A DNA stretch of 64,000 nt from Cryptomeria japonica (GCF_030272615.1 NC_081406.1:236385922-236449921); one strand, 5' to 3'; numbered from the stretch's first letter, positions 10,259 to 22,634 are shown. Notes: generated by a model from the letters alone, not told the origin. Program-made: numbers and translations.

Positions 10259-12183
10259 AAATACAAAGGCCTCTTCTTCATGAGAAGAAGAAGAGTCTTG
10301 TTACTAGAAGGAAAGGGTCAAGAAGTGATCAAGGATACACATACTCATGCTCAAGAATCCCTTAAGATGCATCAAGTGGCTAAAGCCAATAGAAAAGCTA
10401 AGTAAGAACTGGAAACTAGCAAACCGAATGAGGTGTATGATAGTGAAGAAGAACCGGTCATAGAACAAATGGACCCCATTGATGTAGATGCCTTAGATGG
10501 TGAAAATGTTACTCAGGATGCACCATCAGAAGCAACAGGACAGGAGAAGCAGGCAGAATAGGTAGAAAAGGAAAAGGAAGCAGAGGACAAAAAGGAAGAA
10601 GCAATGAAGCAAGCGAAGGAGAAGAAAAAGGAAGAAGATGAGGAGAAAAGGAACGAGGAGAAAAAGAGAAAAGAAGATGAGGAGAAAAGGAAAGAGGAGG
10701 AAAAGAGAAAAGAGGACAAGAAGAAAAGGAAAGAGGAGGAAAAGAGAAAAGGGGATGAGAAGAAAAAGAAAGAGGAGGAAAAGAGAAAAGAGGACGAGAA
10801 GAGAAAGAAAGAGGAGGAAAAGAGAAAAGAGGAAGAAGAGAAAAAGAAACAAGAAGATGTGAAGAAGAAGAAAGAAGAAGAGGATAAAGAAGAGGAGAAG
10901 AGAAAGGAAGCAGAGAAGAAGAAACCAAAGGAGGATAAGAAAGAGGAGAAGAGAAAGGAAGCGGAGAAGAAGAAAGAAGAAGAGGATAAGGAAGAGGAGA
11001 AGAGAAAGGAAGCGAAGAAGAAGAAAGTAGAGGAGGAAAAGGAAGAAGAAGCGGCAAGAAGCACTCAGATGGAGACTCCAAAGGCAACCGGTAGTCAAGC
11101 CAAACTGACTAACCTCACCAGTCCTATTGACCTCCAATCTGCAAACAAAATGGATTTGCTATAGAGCATTAAGGTTACTCAAGAATGCCTTGAAGTGATA
11201 AGGAGGAAGAAGGAGGAAGATGTGATCCAAGCTGCGGTGGACACTCTTACTGGTTTGTTACTTAGCACAAACCTCCCCAATACTGATTCATCACTGGCCC
11301 AATTGAAGCTCCTATGCACTGTAGTGGATGATCAGGTGCAGAGCCTAGAAGAGGTAGCAAAGGCAAATGCCAAGAAAGAGAATCAAAAGGCTCTCAAAAT
11401 TGCCCTGGTGAAGAAGCTAAATGAGCTCCGGTCTTATCTGCAAAAAGCTCAAAAAGACATAAGGAATGCTTTGGATGAGGGGAATCTACTACTGAGTAAG
11501 ATTTGCCAACCCCTTCTCTTCTATGATGATGTGCTTGTATAGAAGAAAAAGCTACAATCTGACTTGTAGTTATACATGAGCACCTTCAAGCCACCATATC
11601 ACTCTTTTACAACTTATGAGCAAACAGTTCACCGGTTTCATATCTAGTCTGCCAAAATAGAGTTGGAAATTAGCAACCGGACTCGAGATTTGCAGGAACT
11701 ACAACTGGTTCTACTCCCACGCCTGCAAATACTTCAGAAATTTTATCTCAATCTGGATGCCTTAACGGTGACTCAAGAGATGAACACAATAGAAGAACAG
11801 GTCTCCAGATACAGACAGAGAAAGAAGTGGCTACCTCCCTACTTGAGTCCTAGTCCTTATAATGAAACAATTTTTGCAGGACTTTAAATCAGTTTTTGAC
11901 AAGTTTTATTCTTTATTGTCATAAACTCTTATTCTTTTAATATTGAAACAGGGGTTGGTCTGCAATATTATTTTTGTCATTGTTGGCAAAGGGGGAGAAG
12001 TATAAATTTTGAATGTTTTGATGTATACTTTCATGTTAAGAAGTAGTAAACATTGTATTTTCTACAAAAGGGATAGTGTATATGCTTAGGGGGAGTAATT
12101 TTGATTATGGCATATTTTTTGTTGTAACACACTTAGATGTCAAAATTTTCCTAAGTGTTGCCATCAATGCCAAAGGGGGAGAT
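10259..12183 (+). mobile_element. Right internal part of the older family A element (fossil)
   Basis: Continues from 2143-2672 across the inner insertion. It corresponds to about 7182-9122 of the inner copy. It contains the downstream part of the second ORF: the block after the DDVEK-type motif, the Lys/Glu tract (10604-11060), the tail with SLAQLKLLCTVVDD (within 11195-11542) and a heptad-rich end (11663-11887). Three GGGGGAG tracts follow near 11992, 12090 and 12175. This copy has longer open stretches than the inner one but is still broken several times. Confidence 0.85.
10604..11060 (+). repeat. Purine-rich Lys/Glu tract, older family A copy
   Basis: About 455 bp of GAGGAAAAGAGAAAAG-type units giving KEEEKRKEDEKK-like protein. 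It is organised differently from the tract at 7520-7960, so the repeat has expanded or rearranged between copies. Confidence 0.9.
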
Positions 12184-13292
12184 TGTTAGCATTTTTGATG
12201 ATTATGTTGTGATTGTCATTGATGGACGCACACTTGCATTGAGATCACTTTTATATGTATGAGTCATGCTCAACCGGCAATTGTTCCCAACTGGTATGAT
12301 GCATTATAGTCTTTAGACTATCGGTGTTTTGGAGAATGTGTTTACAGGTCTGAAGCGATATGTTGACCCCAAGCGAGTCGAGGATCTCAAGTGGTACAAA
12401 GGTTCAAAGCAGCAGAACACATATTTCGCAGTCTTCATTTTTTTCATACCGGCAACCGGTATTTTCTATGAACTGATAATACTCTATGATGAGTTACCAA
12501 CTGACATTTTGTGATGAGTTACCATCCACCGATTGTTTGATGGTGTCGACACCTTAACGGTGCCTTTTGTGTTGTGTTACAGAATATTTCTAGATGCATT
12601 GAACCTAGGAAATTGTAATGTAATCCTATTGGACCAACATGAAATTAGATTCCTTTATAAGGACATCATGTCTAGGGTTTTATGTTGATGCTAGGGTTTA
12701 AGGTGGTTGATGAGTTAGAGAGAGTGTGAATGTGTTGAAGACTGAAGTAATGCTGGAATGCATTAGGAACGAGCTATCAAGGATCTAACCAAGCAATCTG
12801 TGCTATTTGCTAGATCACTCACTTGTTGATTACTCACATCTTTGACAAGTCTGAAGCCCTTAACCGGGTAGGCCCAAAAGCCTTTTGTAAATCCTCTAAC
12901 AAGGTGGTTCACATCTGTGGATCTAAAATCCACTAGCAAGGTAGTCTTTAATCAGACTTATCTCCTAACAGAGATTGAGATTCCTAATAGGATATGTTCT
13001 GGTAAAGAACATTGTATGACCTTAACCGGTCTAGTTCCTATTTTGCAGATAGTTACTTGTGAGTTTCATCTCACCGTGGTTTTTCCCATTTGGGTTTCCA
13101 CATCAAAATCTCTTGTGTTATGGTGTGTGTGCTTCTGTGGGTAAATGCATTATTTGCTATTTGGTTTGCATGTGTATTAACCAATTTGTCTGCTAAACTA
13201 TTTTACCGATTTACTGTTAGTCTAGTAAAGTGTTTAAGTACACTGATTTTTGGCATACTAATTCACACCCCCCCCCCTCTTAGTATTCATCA
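12184..13292 (+). repeat. 3' LTR of the older family A element
   Basis: 1109 bp from TGTTAGCATTT to ATTCATCA, collinear with the two inner LTRs but visibly more diverged. It ends in the same C-tract plus CTCTTAGT motif. The sequence after 13292 is unrelated to family A, so this is the element's right boundary. Confidence 0.85.
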
Positions 13293-15689
13293 TTGTTCTA
13301 GTGCATGATTTATTTTAAAATTTTAAAAAAAAAAAATCCTATCGAATTCTTTTATCAATTATACATTTAAACCCCATTTAAATTGTTCACTTTCAATTAA
13401 TTTCAATTGAATAAATTGTTATGATGTTAGCAACTTCAATCTCGGGGCAGCGTTTGCCCTTTATGGATTCTAATTTTAATGGGAGAGTAAATATTTTGAG
13501 TATGAGCCTATAAATATGTTAGTGTAGTTTGAAATTTGCTTAAGAATCTAATATGAAATATAAGGTATACTTTAGGATGTAGAGTCTACTTTGTAACTGA
13601 AACTCACTTCTAGATATTTGTATTTCAAGGTTTTTTTTTTTAATTTACAACTTTTTTGATATTTTGATATTTTAGAAACAAATTTGTAATTTGTAGTTTA
13701 GAAAATTGATGATGATTCATAATTTTCTATTTTTAGAATAGTTTTTAATTTTCTATTGCAAGACAAAACTTATATTAAAAAATTAAGAAATTAGAACAAA
13801 TTTTTTGAATTTTAAATATAAATATCAAAATTAAAGATTTAATATTAAATTCTCATTTTGATTTGGTAAAATTAATTTTAAATTTAAAAATTAACATTTA
13901 ATCATTAAAATTTAAATTTTAATGTTTTTCAAATTTAATCTATTATTATTTATAAAAAAATGTTTAGAAATTTAAAGTTGAAGTAATATGCAACAAAATT
14001 GAAACCTTTTAATATACAAAATTTAAAATTCTTTTATGACACAATATGCAATAAGTTATTGGACGTAAAGTGATATGCAACATAGAACACAACATGAAGA
14101 TGCATTCATAGATGAAAAAATTATTGAGTTGCCTAGAATGAATCATGTTGTTAATTTTATTTTGTTTTTAGTTCATCTCATTTGACAAACACTCTAGTCC
14201 ACCTTTAGGTTTAGGTCTACATTGGTAGCCAATTTATTTTTTACACTTGATATTTTAATTATTTTAGCTTTGTCATTAAAATTTTAAGAATATTTCAAAT
14301 ATAAAAGTGATGGATGAAATGTACAAGATACATCTTCTAATGACACAATTTTTCTTAGGCATGAAAATAGATCTACAAATTTAAATGGAATATTAGTGAG
14401 GATTTCACCCATGACAATTAGTCTATCATGAATATAAAAAGAAAAATAGGCAGCAAAGATATCTAGAAAGTGCAAATCAATCAACATATAAATCATTTTG
14501 ATTAGGTCAAAAAAGATAAATAAAACTTTAAAAGTAAATTAATAGCAAGTGGGGAATATAAATTAGATAGTAGCTAAACAACATAACACCATACTAGAAA
14601 ACCAAAAAATAAAACAAAACAAAAAAAGACGAGAAACAAGAAACAAACCAAAATCAAACTATAACTTTGGCTTGTGCATGGTGAAATATTCTTGATTTCT
14701 AAGTGGAAAATGGAAATCCAGTTTAAAAATCCCTATGTAACGTAGTGTAATAGAATACTTTGTTGTTTTTTTTATTTCGCATGGAGTATTAAAAGAATGC
14801 CTAATAAACTTTTAACATTCAAATTCAATTGCAATGCTCTTTTTTTCAGTGATTTTATTTACTTGAATAATTTGAATATGTGCATTTTCTTAGAGGTTTT
14901 GAGTTGAATTGTTCAATGAGTAATTAGAATCAATCTTGTAGGCATTGCAAAATAAAGTCACAATTGATATTATTGGTTAAACTGAAAGACAAGACCTCAC
15001 ATTTAAAACAATGTAGGCCTCCGCATAGAGCCTACATTCTCCTTTGATTGTTATTCTAAAATTAAGAAAATTCATAAACCATTTTTCAAAATAAAGAAAC
15101 AACTTGCCTCTAATTGCTCTCACAATAGCAAGTTCAGTATGTATAATTAGTTGCACACTCTCAAAGTTACATACTTTTAAGTATTTCTTTCTTTAATAAA
15201 AAAAAATATTCAAAATTAGTAAATTACAATATTTATCTTGGACAATCAATGATCAAGAAAAAAAAATTAATGTTTCAATCTCTTTCTCAAAAGTATATTT
15301 TTTTTATCATTATTTAGTAAAATAGTTACAAATTTTGGTTTTCTCATTGACAACATTGTTGTTCAATGCAAACAAATGTCAAAACTTTTAAATAAGAGCT
15401 AAAAAAAGAGAAATCTCTAATTAACTTCGATTAATGTAAATAACTTTTTATTTAGGAACTATAAAAAAAGAAGAGAGACACTCTTATTAACTTTGATTAA
15501 TGTAAAGTGGGTACTTATTGTTCAACTAAATTAAAAAAAAATATTCAACAATTTTATATATCTAATTAAATTATACAATGATACATACAAAGATTTATAT
15601 TTTAATATAATTAATATTAAAATTTATTTATATTTTACCTTTGATTTCCTATCGGCATATCCTTGAACCTTCCAGAGGTGCAAGTTCTA
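13293..15689. other. AT-rich DNA, nothing recognised
   Basis: 2.4 kb with many A and T homopolymer runs. The longest frame (minus 14284-14496, 70 codons) has no recognisable features. No LTR, terminal inverted repeat or exon-like signal was seen. It may be unique intergenic DNA or a very old repeat. Confidence 0.5.
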
Positions 15690-16169
15690 GTTTGTATACC
15701 TCTACAATTTCACACTCACTTTTGACTCACTTTGGTTGTTGTTCCTAATATTCCTAATTCATGTTTGATTGAGCTCAGTTTTAGGACTGTTTTTAGAATT
15801 TCAATGCAATCCCCTACTCAATGACCTTTTCTAGCCTAGGATGTTGAGACTAGGGCACCTATTGCCCCTATCCAAGTATTTTGGCCCCAAATTTGAAATC
15901 ATAACTAGTAGCTTTGTGAGTAGTGAGAAAGTGTTCCCCAATGTTAGCCTTAACAAAAAATTAAACCCAAAAATGTGTAAGTTACATAAAAATACAACTC
16001 CCTCTCTCATTTGAACATATCTATCATATCTCACACATCTATTAAAAATTCAATTGAGCATTCAATCAAGCATATTCAATCCAATTGAGCAAAAGTATGC
16101 AATAAAGGATTCAAACATTCAAGTTTCAACAATCATGATCAAGTTTTATGTGTTCCTCCATGATGAAAG
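15690..16169. repeat. Block C copy 1, left part
   Basis: Closely matches 25330-25810 and 49752-50255. It stops abruptly where family B sequence begins. Block C has no recognisable coding content of its own. Confidence 0.85.
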
Positions 16170-17880
16170 AAAACATTAAAATATATGACACTCTGACAGC
16201 TGATGAAAAAGAGCAAGTTGAAAATAGTCTTATACTACATATGGATATGTAGATGAAATTTTTGATGGAAGTAGTCAATGAAATTCCTGATGAACTATTC
16301 AAAAGACTAAAAGCAAGAAGACAAGCAGTGATAGAACTAGATAAGAAAATAAAGATTGAAAAGCTACTTGCTGTATATCCGGTAAACTCTCCCCAAGAAA
16401 TTGATGACCCAATTGCTCAAGCCAATCGGATAGTATTTTCTACTGCACACTGGCACGTTGCTTTAATGGTAGGAAGAGTTAATGAGGTAACATAGGAGAC
16501 AAAAAATGGATGGGATATATTCCTGGTTGAGAAAGAAAAACAAGAAGAGTACAGGAACCCCAAACCGATAAAAGTTTATCAGAAAGATAGAGACAAGCGG
16601 AAAGAAAAAGTTGGTGGACCACCAAGTATCAAGGTTAGAGACAACTTACCCCCACCTCCTTTAGATACTCCACCGGTAAAATCAACAACTACTGAAGATC
16701 AACCAGCAAGTGAAAGTATGGATGTAGAGGATAATAATCCTAATCCTGAAGTTTTATATACTGTGGATGTTGTTACTTAGAAGATCAACATAGTGGTAGA
16801 CAAAGATACAACAGATAAGACAGATATGGCTAATGAGCCTCTGGTAGCCGAGGAAACTGATAACTCACAGGAGAAACCGGTAGAAGATAAAGAACAAAAG
16901 GTAGAGACACAGAGACAGATTGAGGCAATGCAACAAATAGAGGAACAAACAGAGCAAAAGGCTCCAGAACAGGAACAGGTACATGAGGAAACAGTACCGC
17001 TGGCAACTAGTGAAGTAGGAAAACCATTGCTTAAAGAAATGTAGACACAAACAGACCTATCAGAGGTCAATACAAGCTTGGTTACTTCCACCAGTACTCA
17101 GATTGTTGATTCATCATCAAGCTTCAAATCAACCAATGTGACTGAGGTACTACTTGATTCTATCAAGAAAATAACTGACTGTAGCTCACAAGCTTACAAA
17201 GCAATTGATGATACCATACCAATTTTGAAGGTAATTGCTCCCAACTGTAATATAGACAATAAAGATTCTTTAGGACAACTGGATACATTGTGTAAATATA
17301 TCTCAGAAAACATTGATAAAATAAAAGAAGAGTCAGTGAAGGATAAAGTAGAAGTTGAAAAACAAAAATTCTTTGATGAGCAAATAAAGAAGTGTAATAG
17401 AGATTTTGACTCACTTCTACCGGAATTATGTAATTTGTTGAAAGAGTACAAAAATTTGTATAAAGATACCTATAAAACAAACTTTTTGACTATAGATATA
17501 GACAAGAAAATGAGCAAGGTATAGGATGAGATCAATAAACATGCAGATAGTTTTGTCAACTCACCTAATACACTATCAGTTTTTGAGGAGAAGATAACAA
17601 ATTTTGAGGAAGAACTAGTTAAATTGGAAAGAGAGAAAGAAAGTATAATAAATAAGGCAAAACATTTGAGATCTAAACCGAGTCCAAGATTGGACTATCT
17701 AGCATCTCTACGAAAGGAAATTTCTGAGGCACTAATACAGGGAAATAAACCACCAGCAGAGCATTTGCAGCATCTCACCAGTACAGTAAAGAGAACAGAG
17801 ACAACAGTAAAGGATAGGAAAAAGTTTATGGATAGTATAAACTTGATTTTGGCAGATCTTTTTCAAATTATAACTACCTA
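16170..17880 (+). pseudogene. Second ORF of family B, diverged homologue of the family A ORF (fossil)
   Basis: Not recognised as a known family. It shows the same architecture as 6860-8830: an acidic ADEKEQVEN motif where family A has NDDEREAVE; a block ending in ALMVGRVNEV where A has WLLEGRVDDV; a hydrophilic Gln/Glu-rich middle (16793-17040) in place of A's Lys/Glu tract; then SLGQLDTLC (17262-17290) where A has SLAQLKLLC; then long heptad-rich helices up to 17880. Codon use is AT-rich. The homology is inferred by eye from order and short motifs. Broken. Confidence 0.65.
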
Positions 17881-17940
17881 GCTACAAGGTTAAAACTACA
17901 AACTCTACTGACATCTTGACAACCTTTGTCATTGATGCCA

Positions 17941-18091
17941 AAGGGGGAGTAGTGGGATGAGAAAATTCAAATCACAGGACTCATATGCTCAAGGGGAGCT
18001 CTCACATTTTTGGTAACATTTTTGGACTTCACGTTTTTGGATCATTTTTTTGAAATTTCTCATTTTTTGAATCATATGCTCAGGGGGAGAT
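17941..18091 (+). promoter_or_regulatory. Polypurine tracts before the family B LTR
   Basis: Three G-rich tracts: AAAGGGGGAGTAG at about 17941, CAAGGGGAGCT near 17989, and CAGGGGGAGATT ending at the LTR start. They have the same arrangement and similar spacing context (CATTGATGCCAAAGGGGGAG) as family A. Confidence 0.75.
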
Positions 18092-18887
18092 TGTTGGCAT
18101 ATGCACACTCCAATGAGACATTGTATGTGATTGAAGGTTTTGTCATTGATGGCAACCTTGCAAACTTATGGCACTAGCAAAGGCATTATATCGGCATCAG
18201 GAGATCACACTCTACACCAACACTCAGTACATTGGCATTGGCACAAAAGAAAGGAAGTATACCAGCACAGAGGCTGACAAGATTTTTGTTAAATTATATT
18301 TTGTTTATTATTGGAAAAATGTGTAAGACGACTTGGCAAATTGTAAAATGACTCTTATATATAAAAGAGATCATTGTAGACATTTGTGATGATGTGTAGA
18401 AGCATAAACGAAAATATTAGGTAGACCTATTGTGTGAAATATAGGTCAAGGGGTATATGTAAAGAACAGAGCAGGAACCGGTACTGAATCTGGCATTGAA
18501 GATGCTATTGTAAAGCAGTACAAGATATTGGATTTGTATAAACCTTATTGTAAGTCAGTGAGACTTCCCATTTAGCAGTGAGCTCTAGGTAGTTGGCCTT
18601 CCTGCATGTGCAGGCCCCTATTGTAAGTAATATTCTCTTATTGGCCAGTGAGTGAATATTGTGGGTCACAAATCCCACTGAGGTTTTTCCTACACCAGGT
18701 TTCCTCGTTAAAATCTTGTGTTATGGTGTGCTTTTCATGTGGATGTTTTTTATTCTATTTATAGCATTATTTCTTGCATACCGGTACACTGTTATATTAT
18801 GCTCTGCATGTTCTAAGTTAAGAAATTCTTATTACTGGTTACATACTGATTCACCCCCCCCTCTCAGTATCTCTGGGATCCCTAACA
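18092..18887 (+). repeat. LTR of family B
   Basis: 796 bp from TGTTGGCATATGCAC to GATCCCTAACA. A TATA-like stretch CTTATATATAAAAG lies near 18354. Its end carries TTCACCCCCCCCTCTCAGT and is followed two bases later by the primer site. Confidence 0.85.
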
Positions 18888-18889
18888 AT

Positions 18890-18901
18890 TGGTATCAGAG
18901 C
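18890..18901 (+). promoter_or_regulatory. Primer binding site of family B
   Basis: TGGTATCAGAGC, the canonical plant initiator-Met-tRNA primer sequence. Confidence 0.88.
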
Positions 18902-18958
18902 TTGGTCCTCTATTTTCAAAAGCCTAATAGCTTGAGGAAGATCTTGACACTGGTAAAG

Positions 18959-19996
18959 ATGGAAAATCTAATGAAGCAACTAGAAGGAGCTCTTACAGAC
19001 TATGATGCAAAAAAATTGAAAAATATCAAACTAGAAGATGATATAAGAGCAGCTCAGGACATCATTCAGGCACTTCAAGAAAATTTTACTGTTGCAAGAA
19101 ATAAGAGAAGAGAACTTTGTGAAAAATTGCAAAATGAGAATGATGAAAAGAAATCCCTTAATGATATGATAAGCAAGTTGAAACAAGAGATCATGAAAAC
19201 AAAGAATGAAATGCAGGATATGACTATGAGATTTTGCAAAGAGATTGATGATAGGAAGAAGAATGAAGAAGAATTGACCAAAAGACTAAGTGATGCAGCA
19301 AATGAGAACACAAGACTTAGCTATGAAAATGACATGTTGAAGATAGATCTGATGCATACTCAGAATGACTCAAATGAACTAATGAGACAAAAGGAAGTCT
19401 TAGAAAGAGAACTACAAACTGCAAATCAACATAAAGAAAAATTCAAGAAAAGCTCAGAGGAACTTGGCACCTTGCTGAAGAATCAAAAACATAAAGGTGA
19501 CACTTCTGGAATTGGATTTGAAGTTGGTGAAAACTTTGGTACTGCAAATACTCAAGATCACAGCAAACCGGTAAGACAACCTAATGCTTATAAATCCAAT
19601 GGAAAATGCTTTAACTGTAATAAGTATGGTCATAGAGAAAATGAATGTAGATCTAGAAATTATCAGAATATCAACACACCCACTAGTCAATGTTCTAAAT
19701 GAAATAAAGTAGGTCACAATTCTGAAAACTGCAGAATGAATGTGAGATGTTATGTTTGTGGAAGATTTGGACATTTATCTAATCAATGCAGAACACAAAC
19801 CGGCATAGGTTATGGGAAAGCCATTCAGAAAAATAATGTAACTTGTTATGCATGTAACAAGATTGGGCATATTGCTAAATTCTGTAGAAGTAAAGGAACA
19901 CTGGTAGACAACAAAAGTTATAGCTTGAAAGGTAAAGAAAAAGTTGAAGAGGTGAAGCAAGAATTTGCAAACAATGGATTAGAAAAGTTGATCTAA
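18959..19996 (+). pseudogene. Gag-like region of family B, coiled coil plus zinc knuckles (fossil)
   Basis: Starts at the ATG at 18959, 57 bases after the primer site. The first 200 or so residues are Lys/Glu/Asn-rich heptads (coiled coil). CCHC zinc knuckles follow: CFNCNKYGHRENEC (19606-19647), a third-position relative, CYVCGRFGHLSNQC (19750-19790) and CYACNKIGHIAKFC (19844-19885). As in family A there is no capsid-type N-terminal domain. It is nearly whole. Confidence 0.82.
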
Positions 19997-20215
19997 ATAT
20001 TGGGAATACTCCTCCACTGGTAGAACAAACCAATACTTCACCGACAGATCAGAGTGATGCTTCACCGGAAGGACAGAGCAGTGCTCCACAGGCATGAAGT
20101 TGTTCATCTAATTGAAGAAAATTTCCTTGAGGGTTTGGCAATCTATTGATACATGTGCTATTATTCCCTCGGTTAGAGATAAGAAGTTGGAAATTACTTA
20201 TTACTGGCAAACAAT

Positions 20216-20988
20216 GTTAAGTCTCCCTTCAAGGCTATGTGTTGCATTCAAGTCAAGGATTCAACCATTGAAGAGGAGATTGATTCCAACATTCAATTAC
20301 ATACAAGCATTTCTATCAACATAGCTATCACAACCTCCCTTGAGGTGATTTACATTACAATCTTTCATTTACATTTACTTGCAAGTACTTTCTTTCACTA
20401 CTTGGTTAATTCCAAAACTGGGGTTTGACCTGAAGGCAAACCCCCAATCCCAACCCATTTTCCTCTCTTTTCTATGTGTAGGTTGTAGGTGTGCAGTTAT
20501 ACTTTTAGATTTGGACTCCATTTGAAGAGGCAAGAAAACCCTTTTCGTTTCGTGGATTTTTTGGAGGACTATGAACATTCCTGCCACAGTCCGAGCAACT
20601 TTTCCTCAAATTCATAGGGCGACTTCATGTCGACATATTACTGCCAGATCCAGGTGCAAAAATTCATCCCATACTCCGATTTCAAGTTATAATTAGTTCT
20701 TTGTCACTTTTGCCCTTAGTCTCTATACATAATTCAATCAATTCCTTTCCATTTCAAATAGGAAGAGGGGATTAACTTATCATTCTCATTTCATTCAGGA
20801 TTCCATCTTCTTAGTTGGAGGTTGAATCTAGTGAATTTTCCTCTCCTCTTCCAATGTAATAGGTGAAAAGTGTTTCAAGGGAAATCCATAGTGAAATTAT
20901 CATCTCTCCTTGGAGGGAAAGGGTAGTTTTCCTCTTCATCTCTTATTCACACATTTTTCACCCACCATTACATTTTGGTAGTATTACA
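20216..20988 (+). repeat. Right part of a D-type solo LTR in block C copy 1
   Basis: Matches 51298-52064. It ends in GGTAGTATTACA followed by ATACT, the same target site as in copy 3. Its left part is absent because family B occupies that place. Confidence 0.75.
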
Positions 20989-22634
20989 ATACTATTTATG
21001 TTGAATGTTATCAATTTCCTATCACTTTAGCTAGGTCTTACATATTGCATAGTCATAATCATATTTAATCAAGTAAAATGAAAAAAGGAACAATCAACCA
21101 AAGTGTTCAGCGCTCCTTTAGGACTAAAGTTGAACCTAGTTGGTTTTTCCGCAATGAAATGATCAAAATTAGAAATGGTTGAAATGAATAAGTTCTTGGT
21201 TCACGCTAAGACCCCATTTCCACCACATTTTAGATATTGAGAAACATGGGTTTGTTAAAGAAGCCTTAGAAACTTTTTCTCCTCATATCATAACTTTGTA
21301 AGTTGGGGTGGACATCAATAAAAACATGTACTAAGAAGTGCCTTTTACAAGATATGATAATTATCAATACCATATCATTGATACAAACATGTACAAAAAT
21401 AATAATAATAATAATATAAAGGGTCATCTATGCACACATTCACTCTTGAATACAATTTCAAAACATAAAAAATTAAAGTAGTAATCAATATTCTTATGTT
21501 ACTTCTATATGTTACTACATTTTGTGTTCATGTCAACCAGTATAATCACAAATAGAAAATCTAAGCTAAAGTTCCTATATATCATATATATATAGTCAAG
21601 TTGGGATCGAATAACCAATCTAACTCTACAATAGTTTGTGTTATATATAATATTTAATACTTAGATTATATGGTTTCTTTGATCATGATAATTAATAATC
21701 AATATCATAAATTAAATATAACTAAGATATTGCATTTGACTTCCCAAAGAATTGGACTACTCAATTATGTATTTAAAAATTTAAGTAATGGTGTAAAAAG
21801 TAAAATCATCATTTCATATAGCTATTGAAATTGATGTGGTGTTCAAGACATTCATGTGTATGGATCACTTGATTAGATTCTATTTTATTAATGTCCACTA
21901 AATTGATAAATCATAAACTAATATATTATGTAAGGTTAAAGTTTCTTGTAATAATTGGATATATTATTTGTATCTTATAGATGCAAATGAAAAGAAAGAA
22001 ATCCACTTATAGGGAATCAATTTTTTATCCTTCATTTGATACTAACTTTTAGGTGAGTTGGCTTGGGTTGTGAGTTTTCTCCCCACAGGTCTCGAGTACA
22101 TCTCCCTCAAAGGTTTAAGAGAGGGGATTGCTTGTGGGATATGGATCCTACCCCCAAGGACTAGTCTCACCTTAGCTCGCCTTGTTCGCTGGGTTGGGTC
22201 ATCAGGATACCCTTGATATCTAAAAAGATGATGAATATCAAATCTTTGTAGATTAGGAGATTTTGGATATTCTATTTGATTTTTATTTTGATTTATTTGA
22301 TTAGGGTTTGATATTATATCTTATACTCTCTATAAAAGGAAAACATAGTCTAAAAGCCCTAGGAATCTGATCTCCTTATAGAGTGACTCATAGAATTCCA
22401 GCACTTGGCTCTTCATTGTTGTAGGGACCACCAAAGAGATTTTGGATTATCCAAAGTAAACATAAATCCATTAAGAAAGTCTATGATCAATGGGTGATTA
22501 TCTACAAGGGTTGCATTTTCTAGGTAATCTATTATTATTTGTCCTTTGATATCTTTCCTATATTACACATTTTGTAATGCCCCTCCAATATGCTCTTCTG
22601 CAGTCTTGCTTCTTGATGTGGATTTGGCTATGTG
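20989..22634. repeat. Block C copy 1, middle part
   Basis: Collinear with 26355-26860 plus 35155-36190 (copy 2) and 52065-53549 (copy 3). About 5% different from copy 3 and about 8% from copy 2 in a 225-bp sample read by eye. Includes an (AAT)n run near 21400 and a SINE-like segment. No coding content seen. Confidence 0.85.
22050..22210 (+). repeat. tRNA-derived SINE-like segment (block C copy 1)
   Basis: TAGGTGAGTTGGCTTGGG resembles an RNA polymerase III A box and the later GTCTCGAGTACATCTCC a degraded B box (copy 2 is better: CTCGGGTTCAACTC). Also present at 35731-35830 and 53152-53312. The 3' tail and target duplication are not clear. Confidence 0.45.

Larger units (their letters stand above)
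16170..20215 (+). mobile_element. Family B LTR element in permuted order (fossil)
   Basis: Order along the plus strand: second-ORF region (16170-17880), polypurine tracts (17941-18091), one LTR (18092-18887), primer site (18890-18901), gag-like region (18959-19996). In an ordinary element the gag follows the 5' LTR and the second ORF precedes the 3' LTR, so here the two halves meet at a single LTR. The insert replaces about 1.05 kb of the host repeat (compare 50256-51297 in block C copy 3). No pol domain is visible. It is broken, with about six to eight breaks in the coding parts. Confidence 0.75.

Noticed and set aside
2673-13292. Tandem segmental duplication instead of nested insertion
   Set aside because: LTR ends, primer site, polypurine tract and the AAATA duplication explain the repeats exactly.
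13293-15689. Possible unique gene in the AT-rich gap
   Set aside because: No frame above 70 codons, no splice-flanked protein-like segments, and heavy homopolymer content.
18890-18901. tRNA gene near the LTRs
   Set aside because: Only the 12-bp primer complement is present, not a cloverleaf.
20112-20428. ORFs at 20112-20428 and 51198-51485 as a conserved small gene
   Set aside because: They lie in copies of the same solo LTR and share frame only through recent duplication.
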